Numbered from the stretch's first letter, positions 46,287 to 56,283 are shown. The stretch: 64,000 nt of DNA from Lutibacter oceani (GCF_003384935.1 NZ_QTTQ01000009.1:372001-436000), one strand, 5' to 3'. The notes: generated by a model not told the origin, from the sequence alone. Made by a program: numbers and translations.

Positions 46287-46451
46287 TTAAACCATTAACG
46301 ATGCCATAACAATTCCAGCACCTAAGCCAATTAATAACGAAGCTACAAACAACAAAGGTGAAGATTGCAGAAAAATAAATCCAATACCTAAACCTAAAAT
46401 TGTCATACCTCCAATTACCCACGAACCTCGATTATGTTTTCTATTTTCCAT
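46287..46451 (-). CDS. Small two-segment membrane protein, 54 residues
   Basis: A short ATG-started frame encodes MENRKHNRGSWVIGGMTILG and continues with two hydrophobic segments (about 11-29 and 32-53) ending GAGIVMASLMV. The basic N terminus predicts an N-in hairpin. It lies 25 bases after the acyltransferase and before the serine hydrolase on the same strand, so it is probably co-transcribed. I do not recognise the family. The remaining DNA up to 46198 shows nothing more. Confidence 0.65.
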   Translation of the reverse strand: MENRKHNRGSWVIGGMTILGLGIGFIFLQSSPLLFVASLLIGLGAGIVMASLMV

Positions 46452-46475
46452 AATGTACTTTTTAAAATTTATATG

Positions 46476-47528
46476 CTATTTTAATTTAAGCCCAAAAAGT
46501 GGTCTTAAAAATTTTATTCTTTTTATTAATAATTCATACAATGCAAAACAACCAATACCTGTAAATAAAATGATTAGCACAAATTTAGCAAAAGTTGAAA
46601 TGCTTAATGGTAGTATTAAATAAGACCCTAAATAAAGAAATATCATATGAATTATGTAGATTGGATACGCTGCTTCACTTAAATAACTTAATGTTTTACT
46701 TGAATGATTTAGATATTTGTAACCAAATCCGAATACGGTAAATATCCAAAAACAGGACTCTATTGCTTTTAAATAATTTGGCGCAATTAAATCATAATAA
46801 AACAAACGTACTGAAAAAAGCAATGCTCCTACAATTAGTAATATCCATCGCCATTTAAGTACTGAATTCCAAAAACAAGCTTCGCTATATATCAATATAA
46901 AACCGAATAAAAAAGCTAATAACCCTAAAACAAAGCCATGAATTGTCATTGCATACATCTCGAAAGAATCGGGTTTTACAATAAACGTTTCTATAACAAA
47001 GGATGCTATTATTATTAAAAAACCTAATGGATTTCCAAATAGCTTTTTTATTTTTTTACTAATTAAACTAGTTTCTGTTCTTTTTAAATAAAAGAAAATT
47101 GGCGACAATAAAATTACATATAGAAATATATTTCCTAAAAACCATAAATGACTTCTATTTAGTGAAAAAGAAAGATCCTGATTGTAATAAATTTGCCAAA
47201 TTAAAATATGAATCGGTACAATAAATACAATTCCAAATAAGAAAGGCAGCAATATTCTTTTAGCTCTTTCTGTTATTAATTGTTTCCAGTTTCTCTTTTT
47301 TATGGCGAAACAAACGCCCATTCCCGACACAAAAAACAACAATGGAATTCTCCAAACGTTTAACATTGACATTGGAATCCATAAAAATTTTAAAGGCTCA
47401 TCACTTTGAATAAATCCTATAAATACACCCCAAGGTTGAAAAACAATTGTTATATGGTATATTAAAAGTAACCCTATTGCTATTACTCTTAACCAATCTA
47501 TGTCGTATCTTCTAATTGTATTTGACAT
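46476..47528 (-). CDS. Acyltransferase family 3 membrane protein (OpgC/OafA-like)
   Basis: The 350-residue protein has about ten membrane segments and the acyltransferase 3 opening RRYDIDWLRVIAIGLLLIYH, with the catalytic-type His20 and Arg14 region. RIPLLFFVSGMGVCFA and SHLWFLGNIFLYVILLSPIF follow. DIDWLR is common in the OpgC-like branch, which decorates glucans with succinyl or acetyl groups. It starts six bases after the ankyrin gene. A decayed copy of its 3' end lies at 43449-43587. Confidence 0.85.
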   Translation of the reverse strand: MSNTIRRYDIDWLRVIAIGLLLIYHITIVFQPWGVFIGFIQSDEPLKFLWIPMSMLNVWRIPLLFFVSGMGVCFAIKKRNWKQLITERAKRILLPFLFGIVFIVPIHILIWQIYYNQDLSFSLNRSHLWFLGNIFLYVILLSPIFFYLKRTETSLISKKIKKLFGNPLGFLIIIASFVIETFIVKPDSFEMYAMTIHGFVLGLLAFLFGFILIYSEACFWNSVLKWRWILLIVGALLFSVRLFYYDLIAPNYLKAIESCFWIFTVFGFGYKYLNHSSKTLSYLSEAAYPIYIIHMIFLYLGSYLILPLSISTFAKFVLIILFTGIGCFALYELLIKRIKFLRPLFGLKLK

Positions 47529-47533
47529 TGTTA

Positions 47534-48133
47534 TTATTTTAATAAATTGGCAACTATAGGTCTGGTTTTTTCTAAGTGCTCATAATTTAGCTTTAAACCA
47601 AATGGCCCTAAATCTTTATTTAATTGCTCGTAAATAGGCTTTACATTTTCAAAAGGAGCCAAAACAGACTCTAATGCTGTAGCACCATAGTTGTTTTTTA
47701 AGTTTTTATCGGCGCCCGCTTTAATTAAAGCTGCTACAATTTCAGTACGACAGTAGAAAGCTGAAGTATGCAATGCGGTTGAACCGTCAGCACTTGTTAA
47801 ATTTAAATCTGCTCCTCCATTAATTAATGCTTTTGCAACATCGGTTTTTCCAAATGTAGCTGCTATCATAAGTGGTGTAGATCCATAATCATCTTTCTTA
47901 TTTAAATCTGTACCCGCTTTTACATGTTGCTCTACAGCTTTAAGGTTACCTAAAAAAGTTGCTGTTATAATATCTTCAACCGGAGCTTTTACTTCTGATT
48001 TTGAAACCGAAGTTTCAACAGGTTCTTTGTCAGATTTTTCGATTGTCTCTTTACATGACACATTGATAATTAATGCAGCTATTAATAGTGTTAATGCAAC
48101 TGATTTTTTTAAATTAATTTTTAGTGTTTTCAT
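47534..48133 (-). CDS. Ankyrin-repeat lipoprotein
   Basis: The 199-residue protein has a lipoprotein signal with Cys27 (IINVSC) and then three to four ankyrin repeats: DIITATFLGNLKAVEQHVKA, DYGSTPLMIAATFGKTDVAK and DGSTALHTSAFYCRTEIVAA, with a fourth in KNNYGATALESVL. It should be a periplasmic or surface binding partner. It is first in the operon acyltransferase/small membrane protein/serine hydrolase/amidohydrolase, opposite the AraC-type regulator. Confidence 0.88.
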   Translation of the reverse strand: MKTLKINLKKSVALTLLIAALIINVSCKETIEKSDKEPVETSVSKSEVKAPVEDIITATFLGNLKAVEQHVKAGTDLNKKDDYGSTPLMIAATFGKTDVAKALINGGADLNLTSADGSTALHTSAFYCRTEIVAALIKAGADKNLKNNYGATALESVLAPFENVKPIYEQLNKDLGPFGLKLNYEHLEKTRPIVANLLK

Positions 48134-48401
48134 TTTTTTTATTTTTTAAAATTTCACTTTTTTTCTATGGTGTAAATTTCCGTTAAACCTTGATGCAGCA
48201 CTAATCAATAAAAAAACAAATTGTATAAATTTTAATTAATTAGTTGTAAACTATGACGAATGGATATAAATTATGACGCAGGTGATCTTAAAAGTTTAGA
48301 AACAGTAATTAATATTGCATTCTTTTCTGAAAACAGATTCATCTTCAATTATTCGTATTTTTTCTAAAAATTGTCTAATTTCGGTTTAAATTTTAAGGAC
48401 A

Positions 48402-50465
48402 ATGTCAGATTTGCAATCTACTGAAAACGATTTCCTAAATCAGCTTACAAAAATTATAGAGGCTAATATTTCAAATGAACAATTTGGAGTTTCAGAACTT
48501 GCAAATGAAATTGGAATGAGTCGTTCTAATTTACTTCGAAAAATTAAAAAATCAACAAACTTATCCGTTAGCCAGTTTATTAGACAAATACGTTTAAAAA
48601 ACGCAATGGATTTATTAAAACAAGATTCATTTACAGTTTCTGAAGTATCCTACAAAGTAGGTTTTGGAAGCACATCTTATTTTATTAAGTGCTTCAGAGA
48701 ATATTATGGTTTCCCTCCCGGTGAAGTTGAAACAAAAGATGTATCCGAAAATAATACAGTACAAATTAATAAGTCAACTAAAAAAAGGACTGTTATTTTA
48801 ATCTCTTTAGCTGTTTTAGTTTTTGTTCTTTTTATAGCGCTTTTCAACATTTTTAAGCCCGATGCTTCAACAAAAACAAACACTAAAAAATCTATAGCCG
48901 TATTGCCTTTTAAAAACGATAGTAACGATTCTACCAATGTTTATTTTATTAATGGCGTTATGGAAGCAATCCTAACAAATCTTCAAAATATTGAAAACTT
49001 AAAAGTAATAAGTAGAACTTCTGTTGAAAAATATAGAAACAGTTCTAAAACAATTCCTGAACTAGCAAAAGAGTTAAATGTAGATTATTTTGTTGAGGGT
49101 AGTGGGCAAAAAATTGAAGATAAAATTTTGATGAATATTCAATTAATTGAAGCTTCCAGCGACAACCATTTATGGGCAGAACAATACAACAAAAAAGTAA
49201 CAGATGTCTTTAAATTACAAAATGATGTAGCTAAAAATATTGCCGATAAAATTGAAGTTATTATTACACCTGAAGAAAAAGAAAGAATTGACAAACTTCC
49301 AACAAATAATCCTATTGCTTATGATTATTTTTTAAAAGGTTTAGATCAATTTCATAAAGAAACTAGCGAAGGCCTGCTAAAAGCTATTCCTTATTTTAAA
49401 GAAGCCATAGCACATGATGATAAATTTACACGCGCTTATGCCAATATTGCCATTGCTTATTATTATTTAGACGTTTTTCAATCAGAAAAACAGCATTCAG
49501 CTTTAATAAATGAATATACGGAAAAGGCGATGTTATTAGATTCCAAACAACCGGAAAGTTTAATTGCAAAAGCACTTTCTTATATGAATAATTCAGAATA
49601 TAAAATGGCGATTCCATATTTAGAGAAAGCGTTAGAATATAGTCCAAACTCTGCATATATAATTAATTTATTATCTGATTTTTATACTAGTTATTTACCA
49701 AATACCCAAAAATATCTTGAAAATGCTTTAAAAGGTGCTCAATTAGATATTGCGGCTAACGATTCAATTACTGCAAGCTATATTTATTTAAACATAAGTA
49801 ATGCATTTATACAAACAGGCTTTACAAAAGAAGCTGAAAAAAATATTAATAAATCTTTAGATTACAATCCTAAAAATTTGTTTTCTGAATATGTAAGAGC
49901 TTTTATTTTATTTGCAAAAAACAATGACTTACAACAAACACAAGAATTGTTAATTAAAGAATTTCAAAAAGATACTACGCGATTAGATTTAATGCAGGAA
50001 ATTGGGAAAATTTATTATTACCAACGAGATTATGAAAATGCCTATAAATACTATCATAAATTTATAAAAATTAGGGAATCTCAAAAATTAGATATTTATA
50101 AATATGAGAATTCTAAAATTGGCTATGTATATTCAAAAATGGGTGAAAAAGCTAAATCTGAAGAACTTTTTAATAGTTATTTTGAGTTTGCTACTAATGA
50201 TGAATCTATTTATAAACATTTAAGTTTAGCTGTTTATTATGCATATAAAAACGACCAAAACAAAGCTATTGAGCATTTAAAGTTATTTGCAAAAGAAGAT
50301 AATTTTCAATATTGGGTACTGCTTTTCTTAAAACTAGAACCATTAGTTGATACTATTAAAGACCTTCCTGAATTTAAGGAGATATACAATACGCTGGAAA
50401 CCAACTTTTGGAATCATCATAAAAACATAAGAAAGTCTTTAGAAGAGAAGGGTTTATTGAATTAA
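48402..50465 (+). CDS. Membrane regulator: N-terminal AraC-type HTH, TolB-like domain, TPRs
   Basis: The 687-residue protein has an AraC-type double helix-turn-helix at about 18-112 (FGVSELANEIGMSRSNLLRK and FTVSEVSYKVGFGSTSYFIK), one membrane segment (131-151), a TolB-N-like domain (about 163-265, SIAVLPFKNDSND, DYFVEGSGQKI), and at least seven TPR units to about 660. The layout is that of CadC-like one-component regulators, but with an AraC-type reader. AAGGAC precedes the ATG by five bases. It is divergent from the ankyrin-led operon, its likely target. An own terminator follows. Confidence 0.87.
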   Translation: MSDLQSTENDFLNQLTKIIEANISNEQFGVSELANEIGMSRSNLLRKIKKSTNLSVSQFIRQIRLKNAMDLLKQDSFTVSEVSYKVGFGSTSYFIKCFREYYGFPPGEVETKDVSENNTVQINKSTKKRTVILISLAVLVFVLFIALFNIFKPDASTKTNTKKSIAVLPFKNDSNDSTNVYFINGVMEAILTNLQNIENLKVISRTSVEKYRNSSKTIPELAKELNVDYFVEGSGQKIEDKILMNIQLIEASSDNHLWAEQYNKKVTDVFKLQNDVAKNIADKIEVIITPEEKERIDKLPTNNPIAYDYFLKGLDQFHKETSEGLLKAIPYFKEAIAHDDKFTRAYANIAIAYYYLDVFQSEKQHSALINEYTEKAMLLDSKQPESLIAKALSYMNNSEYKMAIPYLEKALEYSPNSAYIINLLSDFYTSYLPNTQKYLENALKGAQLDIAANDSITASYIYLNISNAFIQTGFTKEAEKNINKSLDYNPKNLFSEYVRAFILFAKNNDLQQTQELLIKEFQKDTTRLDLMQEIGKIYYYQRDYENAYKYYHKFIKIRESQKLDIYKYENSKIGYVYSKMGEKAKSEELFNSYFEFATNDESIYKHLSLAVYYAYKNDQNKAIEHLKLFAKEDNFQYWVLLFLKLEPLVDTIKDLPEFKEIYNTLETNFWNHHKNIRKSLEEKGLLN

Positions 50466-50477
50466 TATTTTACGCAT

Positions 50478-50513
50478 AAAAAAAGCTTCTCAAAAAATTG
50501 AGAAGCTTTTTTT
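50478..50513 (+). terminator. Terminator downstream of the AraC/TPR regulator
   Basis: AGCTTCTCAA-AAAA-TTGAGAAGCT with A run before and seven T after. It closely resembles the tRNA-Asp terminator at 56162-56191, including the preceding GCATAAAAAAAGC. Confidence 0.9.
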
Positions 50514-50527
50514 GCGGTCTGGACGGG
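50514..50527. repeat. Copy of the tRNA-Asp 3' end (possible attachment site)
   Basis: GCGGTCTGGACGGG is identical to 56192-56205, the acceptor-stem and T-stem 3' end of tRNA-Asp, and is in the same orientation. Both copies directly follow a hairpin terminator of the same type. The gap 50528-50687 carries nothing else I can name. Confidence 0.7.
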
Positions 50528-50687
50528 CTTTTTTTATTATTTTAGTTTGCTTATTTACAGTTATTTATGATTTTATATTTTGTTTTGCACCGAAATTTGT
50601 ACCGTATTAAATTTTTAATCCTTCTTAAATTTCCAAATTTACACAACAACTTCTCCTCCGTTATTATATTTATAATCTTTTTAGCGA

Positions 50688-53600
50688 TTATTCTTTTATT
50701 ATTTTAACTGAAATAGGGTTTTCTAAATATACTTTTGCAAAATATACTGCAGCAGGCATATTTTCGATATTTAATTGCACTTTACCGTTAATTACAGAAT
50801 ATGTTTTTGTTGAAATTAATTGTGAGTTTGATGTGAACAATTCAATTTTGATTTCATTCAATAAAATTGGTAATGTTATTTCAAAAATTCCATTGGTTGG
50901 ATTTGGATATACTGTTACTGTTTCAAATAAATCAATATTTTTTGAAAAAACTCCCTCACATAAAACAGCTGTTTTAACCTCAATTAAATCACCATGTTTT
51001 ACATCAACTTCAATTGAAGTTGAAAATGTGTTTAATACATTTTTACCATTTACAAGAACGTTGTAAGGAGCTGTTCCTTTCTCAATTGCTATTGATGCTT
51101 TATTTGAGGTTACACTTGCTTTTCCTGAAACAGTTGTGCCCTCAGCAATTTCAATAGTATAGCATTGTTCAAAAGTTTCTCCAGACACTGTAATACAAAC
51201 TTCATATGTTCCAGGCTGCATATTGGAAACGGTTAAACTATTATTACTGAAGTTATGACTATTTCCATTTAAAGTAGCTAGATAATTATGAGTTTCAACA
51301 GCTGTAATTGATATTTGTCCATTGTTTTTATTTGGACAGGTTTCGCTTATTACTTCAAAAGTAAAATTGTCGGATGGTAAAAAGAAACATCCATTTTCAT
51401 TAACATTTGTTCCTGTAAGCGTATTAGGGCATAAATCAGCATTATTCATTATCCCATCACCATCATTATCTAGCTGACTTTCTGAGCATCCTGTGGCATT
51501 TACTTCTTCTCCTGTTGGTGTATCTGGGCAAGTATCAATATTATTCATAACGCCATCACCATCATCATCTAGCTGACTTTCTGAACATCCTGATGCGCTT
51601 ACTTCTTCTCCTGCAGGTGTGTTTGGACACAAATCAATATTATTCATTACTCCATCATTATCGTCATCCTCTTTTTCAATTAGAAACCCTGAATTTCCTG
51701 CAAGATGTTGAAGTGTTGTTTTTTTTATCGACTTGTTTCCCGGATCAAATTCAAATAAGTTAACAGTAGAATATTGGTCATATCTATCACTTGTATTTAA
51801 AAAATAAAATTTCCCATTCTTTGCATGCAACATTTTAGTATATGGGACCCACCTTGTCAATTCCAAATCAAATTCATATATTTTTTTAAGCTTGTTACGC
51901 ATATAATTATATTCAAATATCGTTCCATTTCCAGACTCCCCTCCATAATGAGTCATTCCATATATTTTTTGGTTCCGCCCCAATTCTAGATATGTGTTTG
52001 GATTTTTCCCTTCAATATCATAATCGAAATGATGTAGTGCTTTGAAATGATTTAAATATGGATCATATTCAAACAATACACCGTCACAATTTTCACCATT
52101 CAGCCAAGTGGCTCCATATAATTTTTTGTTTTCAGCCAATACCATACCCCCCCGATTTATACTGCCAGAAACTAAACTATTAAAATGATATCTTGGAGTA
52201 TACTTTTTTGTCTCTAAGTCAAAATCGAAAATTACTCCATTCCCTTTATTATCTTCATAATATTCACCACCATATGCAACTCCATAGAGTTTACCATCCA
52301 AATAATTTAATCTGCCCATTGGTATACTAACACCCCCTGTTCCTTTATCCTCAAAATCATGTATAATCACCATTTCTCCAGTTACATAATCGAATTCAAA
52401 GATTGCACCAAGATTATTAGCTCCTCTTGTAACACATCCATAAAGCTTTTTGTTTACTTCAGTTAAGTATCCGTTTGGTTGCCGCATTGCCCATGAGAAA
52501 TGATACCTAACCTGAAAACTCTGATTTGAAGGATCGTATTCGAACAGAGTACCTGTATGTTCATTACCTCCCATATCTGTAACTCCATAAATCTTTCCAT
52601 TAGATGCCTTCAGTAACTCCCCTATTGGTTCTATTCCATAAGACTGATTCATATCTACCAATTTAGATACCTCCATTTTTTCAATATCTAAATCAAAAAC
52701 AACACCTTGCCTAAACTCACCCCCGTATGAATTAACCCCCAGTACATTCACTGCTGATTTTGAGCATCCAAGTTCATTTGTTTCCTCACCAGGTTTTGAG
52801 TCTAAACAGTAATCCCTATCCAATGGTACTCCATCGTTATCAGCATCCCATTGTAACTCGTTACAACCATATTCATTAACCAATTCTCCTAAATTTGTTT
52901 CTGGGCATAAATCCATGTGATCATAGACTCCATCAGAATCAGTATCTACATATACATCCTCATCACAATATAATGAATACGTTGCATTTTCATCTTTAAT
53001 CCAAATTTTTGAACTTCCAAACAGTTGAGATTCATTTACACCAATGCAGACCAGATTATTATATCTGCATGTCAACTCTTTAATTAATTTATTTTCAGAC
53101 ACATCTAACTGACCCAAACTATTATTGGATATCTTCAAAGACTCCAATTTTTTATTTGAAGAAAAATCAATTGATCTAATATCATTATTATCTACACTTA
53201 AATAATTCAAATTTGTACAATTCGAAATATCTAAATCTTCAATCTTATTGGAGCTAATATCTAGATACTCCAAGTACCCTGAATTTAAAAGATTTAATTC
53301 TGATAAATGGTTAGAAAAGGCATCAACACTTTTTACTTGTGGATTATTGTTTAGGTTTAATTGAGTAAGTTTATTTCCATATATTGAAATCCAAATAAGT
53401 TCTGAATTCATTTCAATGTTTAGTTCATTAATTTGATTCCGATTAGTAAATGTACCAACAAGTAAATTTTTTAATTGCTCATTTTTTGATATATCCAAAT
53501 TCTGTAATTTGTTTTCCGACAAATTCAACGTTTTAAGAATATGGCAATTTTTTAAATCTAATTCATCTAAATCATTGAAATAACCCGATATATGTTCTAG

Positions 53601-55874
53601 CTTTGAGTTTTTAGAAACGTCTATTTCAGAAACATGATTTTCATTAAAATTTAAATAATAAAGATTTGGATTTCCGGAAAAGTCCAATTTCGATATCTTA
53701 TTATTGGAACAATCAAATTGTGATAGCGTTTTAAAATCTTCAATTCCAGTAATATTTTCGATTTCTTTGTTTTTAATATCCAGTTTTGTAATTGTTTCTA
53801 TTTTAGATCTTTCAACATAATTATCCAATATATTATCAACACCCAGAGATATCAAAGCAGATTCAAAATTGTCGTCCGGGATAAAAGTTAATTCTGGGTT
53901 TGAATTTATTTTAATATAACCTATATTAACTGTAAAAAATATGTTTTCAACACTCTCTACCTTTATTTTTACACCGGAAGATGAAACTTCTGGAACAATA
54001 ACCTCTTCTTCACCATCATTATCTGTATTCAATTTGAGTTGATAAGGATACGATGTACCTCCATCCGTTGAAAGAAGAATATTAACCTTCTTGCAATTGA
54101 TTGGTGATGAATCCGTATTTGCAACAGACCAGTTAACCCGCAGTTTTGATCCTGATAATACTTCACTCGTAAATTGTGAGGTGATTTTAAATGGACCAGC
54201 CTTATCTGTTACAACTATTTCAACCTCATCGAATGACTGAAGCGGAGCAATCAAATTATTATCTCTTACGGTTAGCCCGAACTTCATAGATCTTGCAACT
54301 TCAGGTAGAACCTCCCACCTATTTGAAATTTGACCGTTACTTAAAGTAGTCTTATTTGGAAAGAATCTTTCTGATGAACCAGATGGGTAAACTGACCTGA
54401 ACAATGGACCACCAGTATTAGTCGATTCCGGGACTGGATATTTTAATCCAGTATCAATTTGCTCCCATGAAACCATAATAGCATCATCATTAGGGTCAAA
54501 AATTTCAGCATCGAGTTTAAATGGAGTGCTTATAGGAATAATATAACTCAATAAATCTTCTATAATAGGAGGATTATTATTATTCACCTCTACCACATTA
54601 CCACATCCTGACTCTTCAAAAAAAGTTCTCATTTCCTGAATACTGACATAGTGAAAATACATGTCTTTTTCTGTCTGCAAATTTTGAAATTGACAGTTTC
54701 CTGCATAAGACATTAATGTTGTTCCACTTCCCGGCTCAACCCCTGTTTTGTAATTTCCGTTAAACTCGCATGAACCAAGATTACCATTAAACGTATGATT
54801 CGCACCCAGTTGATGTCCAAGTTCGTGTAATACCAATTTAACAAAATAATCTCTATCCGGTAGGCTTGAACCGGAGACTCCTCCACCCTTATAATGTTGT
54901 GTACAGGCACTATTTAACCAGGCAACTCCTCCGACATCCGAATTTCCAAAAACATGCCCTATATCATAAACATCTGAACCAATTCTTTCGTTAATATAGT
55001 CAGTTGATTTATTGAGTAAGTCATATCTATTACTATCATCCAAACCATCATTTTCGGAATCAAGGGAAATAAGCTGTTCAGTCTCGGAAACAAGGATAAA
55101 CCGAACCCCAACATCCCTTTCAAATATTGCATTAATTTTGGTAAGCAATGAAACAAGTGACGACATCACAGCCTCTATTTTTGCAGTGTCATTGGCCTGA
55201 GAATCTATCCCTAATCGATTCAGGTGGTATTGTGAGAATTCCCCTGTTGTAGCAATTGCCAAACGTAAAGTTCTGAATGAATAGTTACTAACTTGTTTTC
55301 TTACTAGTCTACTATCTTCATCTACCTCGATTAATGAAGAGCTATTTACTTCACACTCGATAGGATCATCAAACTCATTATCTTTGTTGGAATAGACGGC
55401 ATAAATAGGGACATTATTATCTAGTTTTCTTATAGTTATCACTCCAATATCCTCTTCAAACTGAATCCCATTAAGTCCAAAAGAAGAATAGTTGAATCTA
55501 ATTATTTCTCTCTTATTATTCTCATTATAACCAATAAATGATCTCAATTTTGGATATTTTTTCTGAAGATTCTCATCTATAACATTAGATTCTTTCACAA
55601 GGTAACTTTTGAAATTCCCTAGTTTAGATGGAAAGTCAATTAGAATACCTCGAGGAGAAGGTTCATTGTTTACCAATCTCATCAATTCTCTTTCTAGAGA
55701 TACTTCATCCAGTTCGTATAAATCATAATTCTTATAGGGAATCTTTCGCCCTTTCTCAAAAGATTTCTTTGCAACGGGCTTGACAGATTTCCAAAAAGTT
55801 TTGGATTGTCCAGCAATATCATTTACAACTAGAAAAATAGGAATAAAGAATAGTAATTGAATTATTTTTTTCAT
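50688..55874 (-). CDS. T9SS-secreted multidomain metalloprotease (reprolysin-like)
   Basis: The 1728-residue protein has a signal peptide (1-22), a propeptide (to about 200), a zinc metalloprotease with HELGHQLGANH (350-360) and the GTTLMSYAG Met-turn, beta domains (about 430-650), leucine-rich repeats (about 665-950, NISGIEDF-like and LDISxN units), TSP3-like calcium repeats (about 976-1035), a run of GloVer-type repeats (about 1041-1375, YGVTDMGGNEHTGTLFEYDP-like), more TSP3 repeats (1400-1500) and a C-terminal type IX sorting domain from VYPNPTNGIFEI (about 1652). It should be exported by T9SS and cell-bound or released. The DNA looks less AT-rich than its flanks. A weak -7 box lies at 55907-55914. 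Confidence 0.93.
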   Translation of the reverse strand: MKKIIQLLFFIPIFLVVNDIAGQSKTFWKSVKPVAKKSFEKGRKIPYKNYDLYELDEVSLERELMRLVNNEPSPRGILIDFPSKLGNFKSYLVKESNVIDENLQKKYPKLRSFIGYNENNKREIIRFNYSSFGLNGIQFEEDIGVITIRKLDNNVPIYAVYSNKDNEFDDPIECEVNSSSLIEVDEDSRLVRKQVSNYSFRTLRLAIATTGEFSQYHLNRLGIDSQANDTAKIEAVMSSLVSLLTKINAIFERDVGVRFILVSETEQLISLDSENDGLDDSNRYDLLNKSTDYINERIGSDVYDIGHVFGNSDVGGVAWLNSACTQHYKGGGVSGSSLPDRDYFVKLVLHELGHQLGANHTFNGNLGSCEFNGNYKTGVEPGSGTTLMSYAGNCQFQNLQTEKDMYFHYVSIQEMRTFFEESGCGNVVEVNNNNPPIIEDLLSYIIPISTPFKLDAEIFDPNDDAIMVSWEQIDTGLKYPVPESTNTGGPLFRSVYPSGSSERFFPNKTTLSNGQISNRWEVLPEVARSMKFGLTVRDNNLIAPLQSFDEVEIVVTDKAGPFKITSQFTSEVLSGSKLRVNWSVANTDSSPINCKKVNILLSTDGGTSYPYQLKLNTDNDGEEEVIVPEVSSSGVKIKVESVENIFFTVNIGYIKINSNPELTFIPDDNFESALISLGVDNILDNYVERSKIETITKLDIKNKEIENITGIEDFKTLSQFDCSNNKISKLDFSGNPNLYYLNFNENHVSEIDVSKNSKLEHISGYFNDLDELDLKNCHILKTLNLSENKLQNLDISKNEQLKNLLVGTFTNRNQINELNIEMNSELIWISIYGNKLTQLNLNNNPQVKSVDAFSNHLSELNLLNSGYLEYLDISSNKIEDLDISNCTNLNYLSVDNNDIRSIDFSSNKKLESLKISNNSLGQLDVSENKLIKELTCRYNNLVCIGVNESQLFGSSKIWIKDENATYSLYCDEDVYVDTDSDGVYDHMDLCPETNLGELVNEYGCNELQWDADNDGVPLDRDYCLDSKPGEETNELGCSKSAVNVLGVNSYGGEFRQGVVFDLDIEKMEVSKLVDMNQSYGIEPIGELLKASNGKIYGVTDMGGNEHTGTLFEYDPSNQSFQVRYHFSWAMRQPNGYLTEVNKKLYGCVTRGANNLGAIFEFDYVTGEMVIIHDFEDKGTGGVSIPMGRLNYLDGKLYGVAYGGEYYEDNKGNGVIFDFDLETKKYTPRYHFNSLVSGSINRGGMVLAENKKLYGATWLNGENCDGVLFEYDPYLNHFKALHHFDYDIEGKNPNTYLELGRNQKIYGMTHYGGESGNGTIFEYNYMRNKLKKIYEFDLELTRWVPYTKMLHAKNGKFYFLNTSDRYDQYSTVNLFEFDPGNKSIKKTTLQHLAGNSGFLIEKEDDDNDGVMNNIDLCPNTPAGEEVSASGCSESQLDDDGDGVMNNIDTCPDTPTGEEVNATGCSESQLDNDGDGIMNNADLCPNTLTGTNVNENGCFFLPSDNFTFEVISETCPNKNNGQISITAVETHNYLATLNGNSHNFSNNSLTVSNMQPGTYEVCITVSGETFEQCYTIEIAEGTTVSGKASVTSNKASIAIEKGTAPYNVLVNGKNVLNTFSTSIEVDVKHGDLIEVKTAVLCEGVFSKNIDLFETVTVYPNPTNGIFEITLPILLNEIKIELFTSNSQLISTKTYSVINGKVQLNIENMPAAVYFAKVYLENPISVKIIKE

Positions 55875-56161
55875 AACAACAAAGCACTGATTATTGAATA
55901 GCCTTTCAAATTTAGTATTTTTATTTCTTTATTGAATTGATATTAATCAATTAATCCATATTACTCAACAGAATGAAAAAAATATTTAATCTGACAGAGC
56001 ACTTGTTGTCTGTCAAGCCCTCCCAGAGCTTAAACTTTGAATTATATCTTATTAATTTACAATCAACTAAAGCTTAATTTAAATCTTAGTATTCTTTTCA
56101 TAAACCTTTTTCATAAGGTATAATAGGATTAGTCTACACAGGCTCAGAAACAAAAAGGCAT
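55875..56161. other. Gene-free leader region of the metalloprotease
   Basis: AT-rich DNA upstream of the protease. TAAATTTG on the minus strand (55914-55907) fits a -7 box, but the expected TTG at -33 is TTC. I see no gene or repeat. Confidence 0.4.
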
Positions 56162-56191
56162 AAAAAAAGCATCTCAATTGAGATGCTTTTT
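56162..56191 (-). terminator. Terminator of tRNA-Asp
   Basis: AGCATCTCAATTGAGATGCT stem with T run on the minus strand just downstream of the tRNA. Confidence 0.88.
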
Positions 56192-56192
56192 G

Positions 56193-56266
56193 CGGTCTGG
56201 ACGGGACTCGAACCCGCGACCCCCTGCGTGACAGGCAGGTATTCTAACCAGCTGAACTACCAGACC
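56193..56266 (-). tRNA. tRNA-Asp (anticodon GTC)
   Basis: A full cloverleaf folds on the minus strand: acceptor GGTCTGG/CCAGACC, D arm with GTTCAGCTGGTTAGAAT, anticodon stem CCTGC/GCAGG with loop CTGTCAC (anticodon GTC), T arm GCGGGTTCGAGTCCCGT, and discriminator G. CCA is not encoded. A promoter lies just upstream and a terminator just downstream. Fourteen bases of its 3' end are repeated at 50514-50527. Confidence 0.97.
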
Positions 56267-56283
56267 GTTGCTCTTAGCGGATG

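Noticed and set aside
50514-50527. A second tRNA gene near 50.5 kb
   Set aside because: Only 14 bases of the 3' end match; there is no cloverleaf, so it is a partial copy.
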